Positions 13,712 to 22,010 are shown, numbered from the stretch's first letter. The stretch is DNA of 32,698 bases from JBDGRJ01 sp042218065 (GCA_042218065.1 JBDGRL010000048.1:1-32698), one strand, 5' to 3'. Notes: generated from the letters alone by a model not told the origin. Program-made: numbers and translations.

Positions 13712-15727
13712 TTATTCCATATCCAAACTTTTCTCTTTGGTTTCTGTTTTGTAAAAATCAAGCACATCACCTTCTTTGATCTCAGTTTTGCCCTCAAATC
13801 GCACACCACATTCTTTTCCTGCTTTTATTTTTTCTACATCTTGTTGTCCTTGTTTCAGGTTTGCTACTTTACCTTCACCTACCACCTCTCCATCACGTTT
13901 AACCTTTACTTTCACTCCTGGTTTCACAAATCCTGTTTCTACCCTGCCTCCTATGGTCATTGCTCGACTTTCTTCACTAAATATAGCCAAAACTTTTAAG
14001 TTTCCGGTCTTCTCCACTATGGTTTCAGTCTCAAGTAAATCTTCTAGCTGGTCTTTGACCCACTCAGTAATATCATAAATTACATCATCAGTCTTTACAT
14101 CCAGATCTTTATCCTGTATTAGCTCTTCAGCAGAATATGTTGGCTCAACTTGAAAACCAACCAATGCTGCATTCCCTGCCTCTGCTTTATTTACATCATC
14201 TACTGTAATATTCCCCAAGCCCTTACCGGCTATTTTTACTCCAACTTCTTCATGTTCCACCTCTTCAAGTGTGCTCACTAAAGCCTCTAATGACCCTAGA
14301 ACATCTGCTTTTACGTATAAATTTAATGTATTTTTATCTTCAGACTCTCCGCTATCTATTGTACCACTTTGAGCTCCGGTCTGCTCCATTTCTTTCTCTC
14401 TAGCATCTACTTTCTCAGCCTGATCTGCCTTGGATACATCAAGTATATCCCCTACTTCAGGAGTAACGTCAAAACCGATCATCTGAGCCGGCACTGAGGG
14501 GCCAGCTACCTCTATATCTTCTCCTTTATGGTTCCACATGCGTCGCACATTACCATAATTGGACCCGTTGATAATGAGAGGATCCCCGGTCTCTAAGCTC
14601 CCATTTTGTATCAAAATAGTGGCAACCGACCCCATTTGTTTATCTTTATGCGACTCAATCACCGTACCTACTGCAGGTACATTCTCATCAGCTTGTATCT
14701 CATCTTCATTCATATCGGAAACCAACAAGATCATATCCAAAAGATCATCTATATTTGTTTTTTGTTTAGCTGATATTTCAACCATTGGTGTATCTCCTCC
14801 CCACTCTTCAGGTATTACGTCTTCCTCGGAAAGCTGTTTCTTAGTTCTCTCAATATCTATATCGTTCTTATCTATCTTATTAATTGCAACGACAAATGGA
14901 AGATCTGCAGCTTTCATTATCTGAATTGCTTCTTTGGTTTGAGGCTGAACGCCATCATCAGCCGCAACTACCAAAATTGCTATATCAGCAACCTTAGCAC
15001 CTCTACTTCTCATTACTGTAAAAGCTTTGTGTCCGGGAGTATCGATAAAGGTCATCTTTTTTTCTTGTTCGTCCTCCGGATCTTCCCACACCGCCTGATA
15101 AGCCCCTATATGTTGAGTTATACTTCCAGCTTCTTGATCTATCATATTTTTTTCACGAATTGTATCCAATAGTTTCGTTTTTCCGTGATCAACATGTCCC
15201 ATTACAATTATTACGGGAGGTCTTCTCTCCAGGTTGTCGCTTTCTTCTAAAGACTCCCTGAGTACTTGACCATGTTGCCCCCCACCTGCATCGACCTCAG
15301 TAGTGTCCTTTTTTTGCACATCATAATCAAGTTCTTCAGCTACTATAGAAGCAGTGTCGTAATCTAATTCTTGGTTTTTATTAGCTAAAATACCCTCATC
15401 CATAAGATGGCTAATAAGTTCACTCACCGGCATACCCATCTTTTCTGAGAGATTCTTGACAGTAATAGACTCAGGAAGTTCAATTTCTCTTTGATCTACC
15501 TGTTGTTTCCTAATCTCTTTCTTTTTTTGTTTAATCTTCTCTTGCTTTTTCTTCTTCTTTTTCTCCAAATCTGCCTTGATATCACTCCATTCTTCCATTA
15601 CTTGCTGAGCTACATTATCATCTATTTTTATTGCTTTTTTTCCAATGTCATATCCATACTTTGGAAGAATTTTTAGAAGCTTATCCTTATCGGTATTCAA
15701 TTTTCGTGCAAGTTCGGTTACATTCAT
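13712..15727 (-). CDS. infB: Translation initiation factor IF-2
   Basis: A 671-aa GTPase that brings initiator tRNA to the small ribosomal subunit. It has a short N-terminal helical domain (1-50), a Lys-rich linker (53-76), the IF2N-type domain (about 85-140), then the GTPase: GHVDHGKT (177-184), GSITQHIG, DTPGH (229-233), NKID (283-286) and SAK. Domains II-IV follow and end in a normal EF-Tu-like C-terminal domain. It is short compared with E. coli IF-2 (890 aa), because the N-terminal region is reduced. It has its own consensus-like promoter and is the first gene of the run infB - trxA - gdhA - leuS. Confidence 0.96.
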   Translation of the reverse strand: MNVTELARKLNTDKDKLLKILPKYGYDIGKKAIKIDDNVAQQVMEEWSDIKADLEKKKKKKQEKIKQKKKEIRKQQVDQREIELPESITVKNLSEKMGMPVSELISHLMDEGILANKNQELDYDTASIVAEELDYDVQKKDTTEVDAGGGQHGQVLRESLEESDNLERRPPVIIVMGHVDHGKTKLLDTIREKNMIDQEAGSITQHIGAYQAVWEDPEDEQEKKMTFIDTPGHKAFTVMRSRGAKVADIAILVVAADDGVQPQTKEAIQIMKAADLPFVVAINKIDKNDIDIERTKKQLSEEDVIPEEWGGDTPMVEISAKQKTNIDDLLDMILLVSDMNEDEIQADENVPAVGTVIESHKDKQMGSVATILIQNGSLETGDPLIINGSNYGNVRRMWNHKGEDIEVAGPSVPAQMIGFDVTPEVGDILDVSKADQAEKVDAREKEMEQTGAQSGTIDSGESEDKNTLNLYVKADVLGSLEALVSTLEEVEHEEVGVKIAGKGLGNITVDDVNKAEAGNAALVGFQVEPTYSAEELIQDKDLDVKTDDVIYDITEWVKDQLEDLLETETIVEKTGNLKVLAIFSEESRAMTIGGRVETGFVKPGVKVKVKRDGEVVGEGKVANLKQGQQDVEKIKAGKECGVRFEGKTEIKEGDVLDFYKTETKEKSLDME

Positions 15728-15757
15728 GAGATTAAGATTCTATTTATTATCAGAGGC

Positions 15758-15786
15758 ATTATATAAAAAAGTCTAAGTTAAGTCAA
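15758..15786 (-). promoter_or_regulatory. Predicted infB promoter
   Basis: On the minus strand: TTGACT (15781-15786), 17-base spacer, TATAAT (15758-15763). Expected start near 15751, giving a leader of about 24 bases without a Shine-Dalgarno site. The -35 lies 12 bases from the start of the repeat at 15799. Confidence 0.7.
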
Positions 15787-15798
15787 TTTATATAACTC

Positions 15799-15927
15799 AG
15801 ACCGTTGAAAAACTTACAGCAATCAGGGGGGTGCAGGGCTAATTCTGAGCTGAAGCCTTCAGCTTGCCTGACCAGCGAAGCTCAGAAATAGTCCGAACCC
15901 GGCTTTAGAATAGTTTCTCAACGATCT
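15799..15927 (+). repeat. Structured intergenic repeat, copy 1 (compact)
   Basis: A 129-base element between the infB promoter and the ppa terminator. Its ends are inverted repeats, 14 of 16 matching: AGACCGTTGAAAAACT (15799-15814) and AGTTTCTCAACGATCT (15912-15927). The two mismatches become G-U pairs in RNA from the minus strand. Inside are a second perfect 8-bp repeat TCTGAGCT (15844-15851) / AGCTCAGA (15879-15886) and a palindrome GCTGAAGCCTTCAGC. A second copy lies at 29279-29517 in the opposite orientation. It encodes no protein. A MITE- or REP-like non-autonomous element is the best guess. Confidence 0.75.
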
Positions 15928-15938
15928 CATAACTAAAA

Positions 15939-15961
15939 CCGCACAACTATTCATTGTGCGG
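15939..15961 (-). terminator. Terminator of the methyltransferase-ppa unit
   Basis: Perfect 8-bp stem CCGCACAA / TTGTGCGG with a 7-base loop. On the minus strand it is followed by TTTTAGTT, 28 bases or so beyond the ppa stop. Confidence 0.7.
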
Positions 15962-15988
15962 CTTACTTTAAAATTTTATTTTAAATTT

Positions 15989-16528
15989 TTACCCAAATTT
16001 TTCCTCGTACATGTCAATAGATTTTTCGATCGCTTTATGAGCATCCTCTTTTCCTTTATAACCATGCACCGTGACCTCATTCCCTTCTCCTTGCTTTAGC
16101 TCTTTATATGTTTCAAAAAAGTGGGCATATTCTTTTAATTTGTGGTCGTTCAAATCCTCCAAGTCTTGCACGTCGTCCCAACGACGATCTTTTTCAGGAA
16201 CACCCAAGATCTTAAAGTCTGATTCCCCTGAATCAGTCATCTTCATTACTCCTACAGGCCTTATCTCCACCTTAACCCCTGGATGAATCGGAAAAGTAGA
16301 AAATATAACGGCATCCAGTGCATCTCCATCGTCCCATAAGGTTTGAGGGATCATCGCATAGTCAAACGGGTAAGGGGACGAAGTATAATTAGCTCGATCT
16401 AGTTCAATCATACCGGTCTCTTTGTCTAACTCATACTTATTTGAAGATCCTTTAGGAATCTCAACTATGCTATTTATGACTTCAGGCACCTCTTCTCCTC
16501 TCGGCACATCATGTAAAAAATTTGGCAT
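15989..16528 (-). CDS. ppa: Inorganic pyrophosphatase (family I)
   Basis: A 179-aa cytoplasmic enzyme that hydrolyses pyrophosphate and so drives nucleic acid and activated-sugar synthesis. Start chosen at ATG 16528: the family N-terminus begins here (MPNFLHDVPRGEEVPEV), while upstream in-frame codons would run into the methyltransferase gene and add an unrelated hydrophobic stretch. Active-site motifs are VEIPKGSSNKYELDKETG, YPFDYAMIPQT, DDGDALDAVIF with the metal aspartates, and MTDSGESDFKILGV, followed by the C-terminal HFFETYKELK. Length matches bacterial PPases. It ends at a clear terminator and is probably co-transcribed with the methyltransferase 61 bases upstream. Confidence 0.95.
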   Translation of the reverse strand: MPNFLHDVPRGEEVPEVINSIVEIPKGSSNKYELDKETGMIELDRANYTSSPYPFDYAMIPQTLWDDGDALDAVIFSTFPIHPGVKVEIRPVGVMKMTDSGESDFKILGVPEKDRRWDDVQDLEDLNDHKLKEYAHFFETYKELKQGEGNEVTVHGYKGKEDAHKAIEKSIDMYEEKFG

Positions 16529-16589
16529 AAATAATAGGTTAATTTGTAAACTGCTTAAATAATAGTTAAAAAACCAAAAAGATTCAACC

Positions 16590-17525
16590 TTAATCATTCT
16601 CAATACCATAATGCTCCCTCCTTTTCTTGCCCAATATTACATAACCCTGAGTCTCCAACCATCTGCCTATCGTCAACATCTCTACCAACCCATAAAATTC
16701 ACATAACGCAGTAGAAACGGGGTGTGTTTTTTGCTTGATGAAATTCAACACCTTATTAGTATATCTCAAAAAAGTAAAGTCCTCTTGTTGTTGTAATTTT
16801 TCATAAAATTCATCGGGGTGTACTAAAAAACTAGCCCAAAAGGCTGCATACATCTTCTCAATGTCAAAACCGGCTTCCAACAGCAAATTTTGAAGCTCTT
16901 TCTTACTATATAAGGAGATATGAAATTCTGCATGAGGGTCTACGTTTACACCCCTATTTAACAAGTACTTCCGGATCCAAGCGTGTTTTCCTACTTCTGA
17001 TTCACTAAACATCGCTAAACTCCCATCTTTTTTCATAACTCTATTAATCTCTTTGAGCCATTTTGGTACATCTTCTACATGACCCAAAACATCCGAGCTA
17101 ATAGCAGCGTGAAAATGGTCGCTAGGAAAAGGAAAACTATCACCATTATAATGTTTAACTTCAGCATTTACCCCATAGTGCTTTAGTTTCTTCTCAGCGA
17201 TATCAATCTGTAGCTTTACTACATCTAAACCAACAATCTCAACCTCTCTTCCGAATATTTTTTTTAAATCCACCAGTGTTGCACCGGTTCCACAGCCAAC
17301 ATCTAATATACGAAAAGGCTGGCGCAGATCTTTTTCTTTGTAATTCTTCTTGGCCTTCATCAAGTACCGATACAAAAAGAATTTCTTCGGGTAGAATAAA
17401 AGCTTAAACCAATCCCATGGTTTTATTTCTGGATCTGTAAATACAGGATCAGCATCCCATATTTCCACCCCTTCATCTTTTAGTTCTCCCCAGCCTAAGT
17501 TTTCTAAGTCTTCTTTTTTATTCAT
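16590..17525 (-). CDS. Class I SAM-dependent methyltransferase
   Basis: A 311-aa protein with a Rossmann methyltransferase core. ILDVGCGTGATLVDL (about 73-87) is SAM motif I, IVGLDVVKLQIDIAEKKL is motif II with the acidic ribose ligand, and AAISSDVLGHVEDVPKWLKEINRVMKKDG is motif IV and the post-motif region of the Methyltransf_11 group. The N-terminal 60 residues (WDADPVFTDPEIKPWDW and a basic aromatic patch) and the C-terminal 100 (aromatic, HPDEFYEKL, then a basic end) are specific to this protein and may bind substrate or membrane. Substrate unknown; small molecules, lipids or sugars are all possible. Upstream of ppa in the same direction. Confidence 0.8.
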   Translation of the reverse strand: MNKKEDLENLGWGELKDEGVEIWDADPVFTDPEIKPWDWFKLLFYPKKFFLYRYLMKAKKNYKEKDLRQPFRILDVGCGTGATLVDLKKIFGREVEIVGLDVVKLQIDIAEKKLKHYGVNAEVKHYNGDSFPFPSDHFHAAISSDVLGHVEDVPKWLKEINRVMKKDGSLAMFSESEVGKHAWIRKYLLNRGVNVDPHAEFHISLYSKKELQNLLLEAGFDIEKMYAAFWASFLVHPDEFYEKLQQQEDFTFLRYTNKVLNFIKQKTHPVSTALCEFYGLVEMLTIGRWLETQGYVILGKKRREHYGIEND

Positions 17526-17601
17526 TAGATTATTTTTGCCATATTATTTTATCAAAATACTCATTAAGATAATAACTAGATCGAAAATGTTTGTAGTCTG
17601 A

Positions 17602-17630
17602 TTGACAGGATAAAATTTTAGTGATACAAT
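17602..17630 (+). promoter_or_regulatory. Strong predicted promoter upstream of rny
   Basis: TTGACA (17602-17607), 17-base spacer, TACAAT (17625-17630). The start is expected near 17637, 12 bases before the ATG of the broken small gene and about 180 bases before the rny ATG. Confidence 0.75.
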
Positions 17631-17648
17631 TCAACTAGATATTAATTC

Positions 17649-17805
17649 ATGCCATCCAGATTGGTTACAGACCTAAGATTGTAAATACTGCACTAAATTA
17701 ACTAAAAAACTAAAAGATGAATTACTTCTCGTCAAAACTAAATACGCCCAAGATAAGCTAAAAGTTGACATTTTGACAAATGGATACCATCTGGCATGGT
17801 GGTAA
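17649..17805 (+). pseudogene. Probable frameshifted small gene (about 52 aa) leading rny
   Basis: An ATG at 17649 opens MPSRLVTDLRL and stops at 17682. A second frame, shifted by one base, is open from 17677 to a TAA at 17803, and its translation looks coding: DCKYCTKLTKKL, then DELLLVKTKYAQDK, then VDILTNGYHLAWW. It has no normal start codon of its own. Joined by a one-base change near 17676 the two make a protein of about 52 aa with a CxxC motif, 12 bases after the expected transcript start and 10 bases before rny. A recent indel, a base-calling error or, less likely, programmed frameshifting could explain it. A structured non-coding leader is the alternative: CATGCCA near 17648 can pair with TGGCATG near 17792. 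Confidence 0.45.
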
Positions 17806-17815
17806 TTGTTAAACT

Positions 17816-19339
17816 ATGTCCATTACTTTAATAATCATTGGTTTAGCCATACTACTCGCTGGCCTTGGCGCAGGTTATTTCATAGCTAAAAAAACAGCGG
17901 AGTCTCGTGCTGAATCCAAGGAAGCAAAAGCTCAGCAAAAAGTCAAGGAGGCTGAAAGTAAAGCAAAAGATATAGTATTAGAAGCCAAAGAAAAATCAAT
18001 AGAGATAATTGATGAAGCTAAAGAAGAAGAAAAACAAAGGAAAGAAGAGATTAGAAAAGCCCAAAATAGGGTGGAAAAACAAGAGAAACTACTTAAAGAT
18101 AAAGAAGAAAGACTAGAAGAGGAAAAAGAAAAACTTGACGAAAAAGTAGAAGAGGTAAAAGAACTGAAAGAAGAGCTAAAAAAGAAGGAGGAAAAGAAAG
18201 AAGAAAAATTACAAGAAATTTCAGGGTATTCTAAAGATCAAGCTAAGAGCATAATGTTTGAACAACTAGAAGAGGAAGCTAGTGAAGAACTACTGTCACG
18301 AAAACTCAAACTCGATCGCCAAAACGATGAAGAGGTAGAAGAAAAAGCTAAAGAGATACTGATTAATGCCATGGAAAGAACCGCTTCTTCCCACGCTCAA
18401 GACGCCACATCTAAAGAGGTTGAACTACCTAGTGATGACATGAAAGGAAGAATTATTGGTAAAGAAGGTAGGAACATAAAGACGATTGAAAAACTTACCG
18501 GTTGTGAGTTGGTAATTGACGATACTCCTGAAAGTATAATGATCTCAGGTTTTTCTCCAATTAGAAGAAGGATATGTTATTTAGCACTAAAGAAACTGAT
18601 CCGAGATGGGAGAATTCAGCCAGCAAGAATAGAAAAATATGTAGAAAAAGCTAAACAAGAGCTAGCAAAAGATATTAGACAAACCGGTGAGGAAGCTTTG
18701 CATGAACTAGGTATTATAGATGTAGAACCTCAACTAGCTTCCATAGTAGGCAGACTTAAATACAGAACAAGCTACGGACAAGAAGTACTGACTCACTCAA
18801 AAGAAGTCGCTCATATTTCTAAGATCATAGCCGGCGAACTAGGGATGGATCAGGATAAAGCAAAAAAAGCAGGTTTCTTCCACGATATCGGGAAAGCACT
18901 AGACCATGAAACAGAAGGAACCCATACTAAGATAGGCTATACAGTGCTACAAAAATACGATGTAGATGAAGATATAGCAGAAGTCGCATTAACTCACCAT
19001 GATTCTAACCCACCTCTACTTCTTACTAAACTTGTAATGGCGGCCGACGCAATTTCAGCTTCCAGATCAGGGGCTAGAAGTGATTCTTTTGAAGAATACA
19101 TCGAAAGGCTCGAAAACTTAGAAGAAACTGCAGGAGATTTCCCGGGAGTAGAAAAAGCTTATGCTATAGAAGCCGGGAGGGAAGTAAGGGTATTTGTCAC
19201 CCCCGAAGAGGTAGATGATTACGAATCTTATAACTTAGCCCAAGAAATAGCACAAAAAATTGAGTCTGACTTAACTTACCCTGGAGAGATTAAGGTTACT
19301 ATGATAAGAGAATCAAGGGTCATTGAGTATGCCCGATAG
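17816..19339 (+). CDS. rny: Ribonuclease Y
   Basis: A 507-aa membrane-anchored endoribonuclease that starts mRNA decay. In order: an N-terminal membrane helix (about 3-24), a long Lys/Glu-rich coiled coil (28-140), the linker with ISGYSKDQAKSIMFEQLE, a KH domain with DMKGRIIGKEGRNIKTIEKLTG, then an HD domain with HSKEVAHIS, GFFHDIGKALDHE and LTHHD, and the C-terminal segment ending ESRVIEYAR as in other RNase Y proteins. Length is typical. The start is ATG 17816 without a Shine-Dalgarno site. It follows the frameshifted small gene by 10 bases, and both use the promoter at 17602. No clear terminator is seen in the 160 bases after it; that gap holds the HU promoter. Confidence 0.96.
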   Translation: MSITLIIIGLAILLAGLGAGYFIAKKTAESRAESKEAKAQQKVKEAESKAKDIVLEAKEKSIEIIDEAKEEEKQRKEEIRKAQNRVEKQEKLLKDKEERLEEEKEKLDEKVEEVKELKEELKKKEEKKEEKLQEISGYSKDQAKSIMFEQLEEEASEELLSRKLKLDRQNDEEVEEKAKEILINAMERTASSHAQDATSKEVELPSDDMKGRIIGKEGRNIKTIEKLTGCELVIDDTPESIMISGFSPIRRRICYLALKKLIRDGRIQPARIEKYVEKAKQELAKDIRQTGEEALHELGIIDVEPQLASIVGRLKYRTSYGQEVLTHSKEVAHISKIIAGELGMDQDKAKKAGFFHDIGKALDHETEGTHTKIGYTVLQKYDVDEDIAEVALTHHDSNPPLLLTKLVMAADAISASRSGARSDSFEEYIERLENLEETAGDFPGVEKAYAIEAGREVRVFVTPEEVDDYESYNLAQEIAQKIESDLTYPGEIKVTMIRESRVIEYAR

Positions 19340-19442
19340 TAAAGGGATTGTAATTTATAATGACTAAAAGTTGAGCCTCTGTAGATATTAGAAAGCAAAA
19401 AGACTTCTGTTTGAACAACTTTGAGAAATAATATAAACTGTA

Positions 19443-19471
19443 TTGACAGAAAATGCGTAGTTTTATAAAAT
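19443..19471 (+). promoter_or_regulatory. Consensus-like promoter of the HU gene
   Basis: Perfect -35 TTGACA (19443-19448), 17-base spacer and TAAAAT (19466-19471). Expected start near 19478; leader about 26 bases. This is the best promoter in the window, fitting an abundant protein. Confidence 0.8.
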
Positions 19472-19503
19472 AAGTTTAGATTAATTCAATTAATCACATT
19501 CCT

Positions 19504-19794
19504 ATGCGTATTAACAAAATTGAGTTGGCTGAAAAAATTGCCGACGAAGCAGGTACCAGCAAAAAAGATGCAAAAAATATGCTGGATGCATTTGTAGACG
19601 TCACTATTGATGAGCTACAAAAAGGAAACGAAGTAAGTGTTACCGGTTTTGGTAAATTCAGCGCAAAGAAAAGAGCAGGTCGGATGGGTGTAAACCCTCA
19701 AAACCCAGACGAGAAAATCGAAATTCCAGAGGTAACAGTACCTAAGTTTAAAGCTGGTCTTACTCTAAAGAGAGCGCTTAAAGAAAACGAATAA
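19504..19794 (+). CDS. hup: HU-family DNA-binding protein
   Basis: A 96-aa nucleoid protein that bends and compacts DNA as a dimer. The N-terminal helices (NKIELAEKIADEAGTSKKDAKNM, residues about 4-26) lead to VTIDELQKGNEVSVTGFGKFSAKKRAGRMGVNP, with the conserved GFG turn, then the beta arm with the DNA-intercalating proline region NPQNPDEKIEIP, and VPKFKAGLTLKRAL at the end. IHF subunits are close relatives, but a lone gene of this form is normally HU. Strong promoter upstream and a strong terminator downstream make it its own unit, followed at once by two tRNA genes. Confidence 0.95.
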   Translation: MRINKIELAEKIADEAGTSKKDAKNMLDAFVDVTIDELQKGNEVSVTGFGKFSAKKRAGRMGVNPQNPDEKIEIPEVTVPKFKAGLTLKRALKENE

Positions 19795-19810
19795 ATAAAA
19801 CCTTCATCTC

Positions 19811-19839
19811 CTCACTTGTAAAATTAAGGTACAAGTGAG
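19811..19839 (+). terminator. First hairpin after HU
   Basis: Perfect 10-bp stem CTCACTTGTA / TACAAGTGAG with a 9-base loop, but no T tract behind it. It is probably an mRNA-stabilising 3' hairpin or part of a tandem terminator with the one at 19846. Confidence 0.5.
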
Positions 19840-19845
19840 TTGTAT

Positions 19846-19870
19846 AAACCACCCGATTTGCGGGTGGTTT
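19846..19870 (+). terminator. HU terminator directly before tRNA-Glu
   Basis: Perfect 10-bp stem AAACCACCCG / CGGGTGGTTT with a 5-base loop and a short T-rich end. Only 3 bases separate it from tRNA-Glu, so either some transcripts read through or a TATAAA inside its left flank (19843-19848) starts the tRNAs. Confidence 0.7.
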
Positions 19871-19873
19871 TAT

Positions 19874-19948
19874 GCCGCCATCGTCTAGCCTGGTTTAGGA
19901 CGCTAGGTTCTCATCCTAGAAACACGGGTTCGAATCCCGTTGGCGGTA
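19874..19948 (+). tRNA. tRNA-Glu (anticodon CTC)
   Basis: A 75-base cloverleaf. Acceptor GCCGCCA pairs with TGGCGGT (one G-U pair), D arm TCGTCTAG...AGGAC has the form typical of tRNA-Glu, anticodon stem CTAGG/CCTAG encloses TTCTCAT with anticodon CTC at 19910-19912, and the T arm is ACGGG-TTCGAAT-CCCGT. The discriminator is A. The 3' CCA is not encoded. Confidence 0.95.
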
Positions 19949-19962
19949 CTAAATTACTAAAT

Positions 19963-20037
19963 GTCAGGGTAGCTCAGCTCGGTTAGAGCACAGGAATCAT
20001 AACCCTGTTGTCGCGGGTTCAAATCCCGCCCCTGACA
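19963..20037 (+). tRNA. tRNA-Met (anticodon CAT), probably elongator
   Basis: A 75-base cloverleaf. Acceptor GTCAGGG/CCCTGAC is fully paired, D arm GCTC...GAGC, anticodon CAT at 19998-20000, and T arm GCGGG-TTCAAAT-CCCGC. The discriminator is A and CCA is not encoded. The anticodon stem CAGGA/CCCTG has an A-C mismatch next to the loop. A paired first base and lack of three G-C pairs in the anticodon stem speak against initiator tRNA. The lysidine-modified tRNA-Ile2 also has a CAT anticodon and cannot be fully excluded. Confidence 0.9.
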
Positions 20038-20047
20038 CAAAAAAATA

Positions 20048-20073
20048 AGCCACCCTGTTAGGGTGGCTTTTTT
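20048..20073 (+). terminator. Strong bidirectional terminator after the tRNAs
   Basis: Perfect 9-bp stem AGCCACCCT / AGGGTGGCT with a 3-base loop, then T6 on the plus strand. On the minus strand it is followed by TATTTTTTT, so it can also end the long minus-strand envelope run. Confidence 0.9.
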
Positions 20074-20153
20074 GAGTGACTTATTTGTGAGAGCTAACTG
20101 TTATCTTCTTCGTATTCTAGTATTAGTTTTATACTGAATATTTTTTAAAAACT

Positions 20154-22010
20154 CTATTTCTTACTGGGAGGAATCTGATAATAATCTAAAAGAAAATCAG
20201 TAATTTTACCAAAAGTAGGCGCAGCTGTACTTGCGGAAAAACGACGATCAGGTTTATGGAATTTTACTAACAAAACAAATTTAGGGTCATTAGAAGGGGC
20301 AAAACCTACAAAGGAGTGATTAGTATCTTCTGAGTAACCCCCTGTTTTTCCCGAAATTTGAGCAGTACCAGTTTTGCCGGCAACATAGTACCCCTGCTCA
20401 CCTGCTGTAGCAGCATGACCCTGCTTTACCACACTTGTTAACATACCTCTAATCAAAGATGAGGTCTCTTCTGTTATAACCCTATTTCTTGTTTTTGGTT
20501 CTCTTCTCTCTACTTTTCCACTCTCATATTCTATTTTTTTAACTATATAAGGTCGTGGTAACTTTCCATTATTAGCAAGAGCAGAATAGGCTGTAACCAT
20601 CTGAATCGGAGTTGCAGTGATACCTTGTCCAAAAGAAGCGGTAGCTCCATAACAACCAATCTCATCACCTTCTGTTTTATACAAAGAGCTGATATCACCG
20701 GGTCTTTCTGTATTCAACCTTACACCAGTTTTAGTACCAAAACCAAAATCTTCTATATACTGAACCATGTCTTTTTTCCCCAGTTTTTTCGCTACATGCA
20801 CCATTCCTGTATTAATTGACTTCTCTAACACTCCTGTCATATCGGTTTTGTCGTACTGCTTTTCTCTAGAGTTTCGGATCGGTGTCATACATAAATCTTT
20901 TATCACACCCGGATCTTTAAACTCGGTTTCTGGCTCAATTACATCCTTATCCAAGGCAGCAGCCATTACAATCGGTTTAAAGATCGATCCCACCTCATAT
21001 GGCTTATAGATCGTAGAGTTATTATACTGACTTATAGTTTCTACTTCACTATATTTATTTGGATTAAAATCAGGTTGACTACACATAGCCCTGATCGCAC
21101 CAGTTTTTGGGTTCATTAAAATTAAAGATGCGCTTTCAGCCTTATATTTCTCTTTTGCTTTACGCAATTTTTTACACGCCTTATATTGTATTGCTCTATC
21201 AATAGTTAAAGTAATATCAGCACCATCTCTAGGCTCTTTAATATCACCACTCATTGTAGGGATCCAAAACCCCGAGGCACTCTTTACCCCCTCGATAAAA
21301 CCACCTTTTCCAGACAATTCCGAATCCCAATAACCTTCAGCACCATATCTTCCAACCTTCTCACCTTCTTCATTTCTGCCAACAAAACCCAATATCGGAC
21401 CTGCAAAATCACCTTCAGGATAATAACGATAAGATTTGCGCACCGTATTTATCCCTGGCAGATCTAGTCCTTTTATTTTCTTTGCCTTTTTTACCCCTAC
21501 TTTGGTTTTAATAGGGATGTATGGATCCTTTTCGTTTTGTATTATTTCTTCAATTAACTTTTTTTTAATTTTTGATTCTGTTTTTTTATCATTTATTTCT
21601 TTTTGTTTCTCTTTATCTTTTTTTTGATCTTTCTGGGGTTTATTATTTTTAATCTCTTCTACAGAAATTATCTCAAAAACTTTATCTATAGCTTTTTCCG
21701 CCTGAGATTCACCCTTTATATTCCTAGCATTAGCAAAAACCAAAAAATAATCTCGATTTATTGCTACCGGATACTTGGTACTTGCCTGCACACCTTGGGT
21801 ATAGATTTTGCCTCGTTCTGGGACTAGCTTAGAATAAATTTCATGTGAACCCTTAGCTAAAGCAGAATAAAAATCGTGCTTAAAAACCATTAAAATAGTA
21901 AGCCGACCTATTACTGCTAGGCCGGCCAATATAAAAGCTCCTGCTAAAATTCGTGCTCTTTTAGTAAAATGATTAGTCTTCTTCTTTTGTCTGTACTCAG
22001 AACGAGGCAT
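20154..22010 (-). CDS. Penicillin-binding transpeptidase, FtsI/PBP2 class
   Basis: A class B penicillin-binding protein that cross-links peptidoglycan, probably at division. Start chosen at ATG 22010 (618 aa); a TTG three codons upstream is less likely. A cytoplasmic basic tail is followed by one membrane anchor (about 20-43), the dimerisation region, and the transpeptidase domain with SIFK (342-345, catalytic serine), SIN (398-400) and KTG (546-548). An unusual Lys/Glu-rich stretch of about 50 residues (118-170) interrupts the N-terminal domain. PASTA domains are absent. It is the last gene of the minus-strand envelope run, 28 bases after the YtxH-like gene. No mraW or mur genes are near, so it is outside the usual division cluster. 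Confidence 0.93.
   Translation of the reverse strand: MPRSEYRQKKKTNHFTKRARILAGAFILAGLAVIGRLTILMVFKHDFYSALAKGSHEIYSKLVPERGKIYTQGVQASTKYPVAINRDYFLVFANARNIKGESQAEKAIDKVFEIISVEEIKNNKPQKDQKKDKEKQKEINDKKTESKIKKKLIEEIIQNEKDPYIPIKTKVGVKKAKKIKGLDLPGINTVRKSYRYYPEGDFAGPILGFVGRNEEGEKVGRYGAEGYWDSELSGKGGFIEGVKSASGFWIPTMSGDIKEPRDGADITLTIDRAIQYKACKKLRKAKEKYKAESASLILMNPKTGAIRAMCSQPDFNPNKYSEVETISQYNNSTIYKPYEVGSIFKPIVMAAALDKDVIEPETEFKDPGVIKDLCMTPIRNSREKQYDKTDMTGVLEKSINTGMVHVAKKLGKKDMVQYIEDFGFGTKTGVRLNTERPGDISSLYKTEGDEIGCYGATASFGQGITATPIQMVTAYSALANNGKLPRPYIVKKIEYESGKVERREPKTRNRVITEETSSLIRGMLTSVVKQGHAATAGEQGYYVAGKTGTAQISGKTGGYSEDTNHSFVGFAPSNDPKFVLLVKFHKPDRRFSASTAAPTFGKITDFLLDYYQIPPSKK

Noticed and set aside
15799..15927. 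Integron attC site
   Set aside because: The ends include GTTGAAA but do not match the paired GTTRRRY/RYYYAAC core sites, and no integrase or cassette array is seen.
16529..16609. N-terminal extension of inorganic pyrophosphatase
   Set aside because: It would overlap the methyltransferase gene and add a hydrophobic stretch absent from the family.
19963..20037. Initiator tRNA
   Set aside because: Position 1 is paired with 72 and the anticodon stem lacks three consecutive G-C pairs next to the loop.
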